DNA from: JBMTVN01 sp046047235
Lineage (GTDB): Bacteria; Verrucomicrobiota; Verrucomicrobiia; Limisphaerales; JAHDYP01
NCBI GenBank assembly: GCA_046047235.1
Contig: JBJOII010000001.1
Span: 62,001 to 126,000, forward strand
DNA: 64,000 nucleotides
Reading direction: 5' to 3'
Of the stretch, positions 63,501 to 64,000 are shown piece after piece. The notes beneath the pieces are model-generated. The model worked only from the letters and a program-made list of their open reading frames with translations, did not search any database and was not told where the DNA came from. Made by a program: the position numbers and the translations under genes. How positions within the stretch are numbered: position 1 is the first letter of the stretch; every line of letters starts with the position of its first letter.

Positions 63501-64000
63501 TGCTTTATGGGGACTGGATGGGGGCGGATCGTTACGAACTCCTGGAAACGGACTACATCCCCGGCAGCAACGACCTCATCCCCACACGTGATTTCAACTC
63601 GCTCGTGCCTTCTCTCCCGTTCCTTTACGAGCGCTACCGCAGCTTCCGCCAGTTCAGCGAATCTCCCGTGCAGTTCCTCTTGGGCGAGTTCAGCAAACAG
63701 ACCTTCATGGCGGCAGCCAACACGCTCGAGTCCATGGTGTTTATCGCAAACGGGGACCGCTTCGTGCCTGTTCCCCTGCCCCGTGCCGCCCAACTCACCC
63801 CAGTATCCGGCTTGACCGTCGCAGATGCAGATGGGGACGGCCACGAAGACCTCTTCCTCAGCCAGAACTTCTTCCCTATGCGGGCGGAACTGGCGCGGCA
63901 GGATGCCGGGCGCGGACTATGGTTGCGCGGTGACGGCAAGGGCGGGCTGTCGGAAGCCCAAGGTCCCGGCTGGGACGTGAAGGTCTACGGCGATCAGCGC
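60593..64000 (+). CDS. Giant FG-GAP/VCBS and ASPIC/UnbV secreted protein (runs off right edge)
   Basis: The frame is open for 1136 codons to the window edge. From ATG 60593 (or 60680) a basic and hydrophobic N-terminus (RSVRSALTTMGAVLGMTG) suggests export. Calcium-loop blades follow: DYNGDGYPDLYF, DINGDRWDDLLV, DIDGNGTLDLYI, DINQDGLPDIYV, DYDRDGDADIFV, DVDLDGYEDLLI, DFDLDGDLDLVT. Near residue 585-665 an ASPIC/UnbV domain is visible (SQEVVSGGRYLAGCEPLLTF ... KMRIEVTWRSGRKTVV). A second set of blades (DLNQDNHPDLII, DMDGDGDLDLFV, DLNDDGKLDIVA, DADGDGHEDLFL) continues to the edge. This CRTAC1-like layout is common in PVC and Bacteroidota genomes; some homologues are linked to SusCD-like systems. 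The C-terminus is unknown. Confidence 0.85.
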   Translation, partial: MSVFPIFTASKRLFGAGCSSRSVRSALTTMGAVLGMTGWTHPATHDLLAAGPSISWNEGDGYRWRDLAPAGSTDKPGFTRLGDDQTGLQFTNSLSEMDGALNRVLYNGSGVAVGDYNGDGYPDLYFCGLNTSNVLYRNLGGLRFEAVADNAGIDFPDAFGRGAVFADINGDRWDDLLVSTLDQGVRCYLNDGQGRFTDITALAGTGSEAGSTSLALADIDGNGTLDLYITNYRPTDIRDQGEVTMRVVDGKVIPPPEYADRLTVIQGAIYEFGQPDQLLLNDGDGRFTPVPWESGAFLDESGAALAGPPRDWGLTATFRDINQDGLPDIYVCNDYWTPDRFWINQGQGRFRAIETVGLRNTSASSMGLDIGDYDRDGDADIFVLDMFSRDPRLRIRQKLAQMPPPNEIGVIANRPQVMRNTLQENRGDTTFREVGWEAGVVAADWAWSTVFLDVDLDGYEDLLIAAGHFKDVQDMDANMLIKTQQTPRDPSLSATERRRRFTQELLEHHRLYPRLDMPVVAYHNRGDGTFEEMTGSWGTDEPGVHHSLAYGDFDLDGDLDLVTNNLETRAGFYRNDSTAPRVAIRLRGLTPNTAGIGARVSLITDALPAQSQEVVSGGRYLAGCEPLLTFATGKTPGKMRIEVTWRSGRKTVVTAVRPNALYEISEPENSAATPPDKPAPTGRTLVDISEELSHSHQESPFDDFNLQPLLPFRQSQTGPGVAWFDLNQDNHPDLIIGNGRGAPVEVFLGNGHGGFKRISSAPEWVAPDDITMCLGYHPTPTTTGILIAVSGHEEPGQAAIFHGRLINENLQVQPLLKDLPESIGPIALGDMDGDGDLDLFVGGGPRPGHYPEGAGSHIYRRNGNQWEADTGNNRILAEAGIVNGALWSDVAGDTHPELILACEWGPVRVYQMRGSLLQEITVPLGMAAHIGWWRSVATADLNDDGKLDIVAGNWGLNSPFHANPARPVRLLYGDWMGADRYELLETDYIPGSNDLIPTRDFNSLVPSLPFLYERYRSFRQFSESPVQFLLGEFSKQTFMAAANTLESMVFIANGDRFVPVPLPRAAQLTPVSGLTVADADGDGHEDLFLSQNFFPMRAELARQDAGRGLWLRGDGKGGLSEAQGPGWDVKVYGDQR

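Noticed and set aside
1..64000. CRISPR arrays, restriction-modification, toxin-antitoxin or secretion-system loci.
   Set aside because: No regularly spaced short repeats and no genes with matching motifs were seen on either strand.

Overview
The window is GC-rich bacterial chromosome of the kind found in Verrucomicrobiota (or at least the PVC group). No rRNA or tRNA is present to prove this. The inference rests on the gene mix: two 3-keto-disaccharide hydrolase-like (DUF1080) proteins, FG-GAP/VCBS and ASPIC/UnbV secreted proteins, a sialate O-acetylesterase beside a BNR sialidase-like lipoprotein, an ECF sigma factor with a membrane-spanning C-terminal extension, and a SecA with a long insertion. 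I saw no CRISPR array, prophage, plasmid functions or complete insertion sequence.

Layout. 0-14 kb is mostly housekeeping: a truncated membrane sensor at the left edge, a secreted protein, a cysteine-rich small protein, a type-4 uracil-DNA glycosylase, a XerD-like recombinase, a UDP-GlcNAc 4-epimerase overlapping a TPMT-like methyltransferase, a giant MscS-type channel, IF-1, glucose-6-phosphate dehydrogenase, a lipoprotein-type PCMT and an isolated hypE. 14-25 kb carries an RluA-type pseudouridine synthase, then a leftward DUF1080 - Rieske - cytochrome b/c cluster, dnaE and secA. 25-32 kb has a BON protein, a HEXXH protein, an FG-GAP protein, a CreD-like membrane protein and YifB/ComM. 32-36 kb holds an ECF sigma factor, a secreted protein and an ATP-grasp ligase, bracketed by two direct copies of a ~241-bp element with terminal inverted repeats. 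36-45.5 kb is leftward: a beta-helix/hydrolase fusion, a sodium-pumping decarboxylase (oadGAB) with a biotin-ligase-like gene, then a zinc-ribbon/HAD/cupin/VOC cluster. 45.8-54 kb holds an MFS transporter, a sialidase-like lipoprotein, a sialate O-acetylesterase, a cardiolipin synthase and a secreted TIM-barrel glycosidase-like protein. 54-64 kb holds a large duplicated secreted protein, a hybrid histidine kinase, a second DUF1080 protein, a 3' remnant of a glycoside hydrolase, a membrane protein and a giant FG-GAP/ASPIC protein running off the right edge.

How it fits together. The organism looks like a glycan-degrading heterotroph with a respiratory chain (a bc-type complex built from a Rieske protein and a cytochrome b fused to a di-haem c domain), a sodium-motive decarboxylase, and many secreted proteins. 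At least four of these share a C-terminal or linker module ending in an aromatic-Arg motif (FYR/FFR/VYR).

Most worth following up: the paired TIR elements; a three-copy ~40-bp perfect or near-perfect palindrome, two copies of which bracket the lone hypE; a cytochrome b in which the histidine expected to ligate one b haem reads as tyrosine; the beta-helix/lipase-like fusion; the membrane-anchored PCMT; and the shared secreted-protein module.
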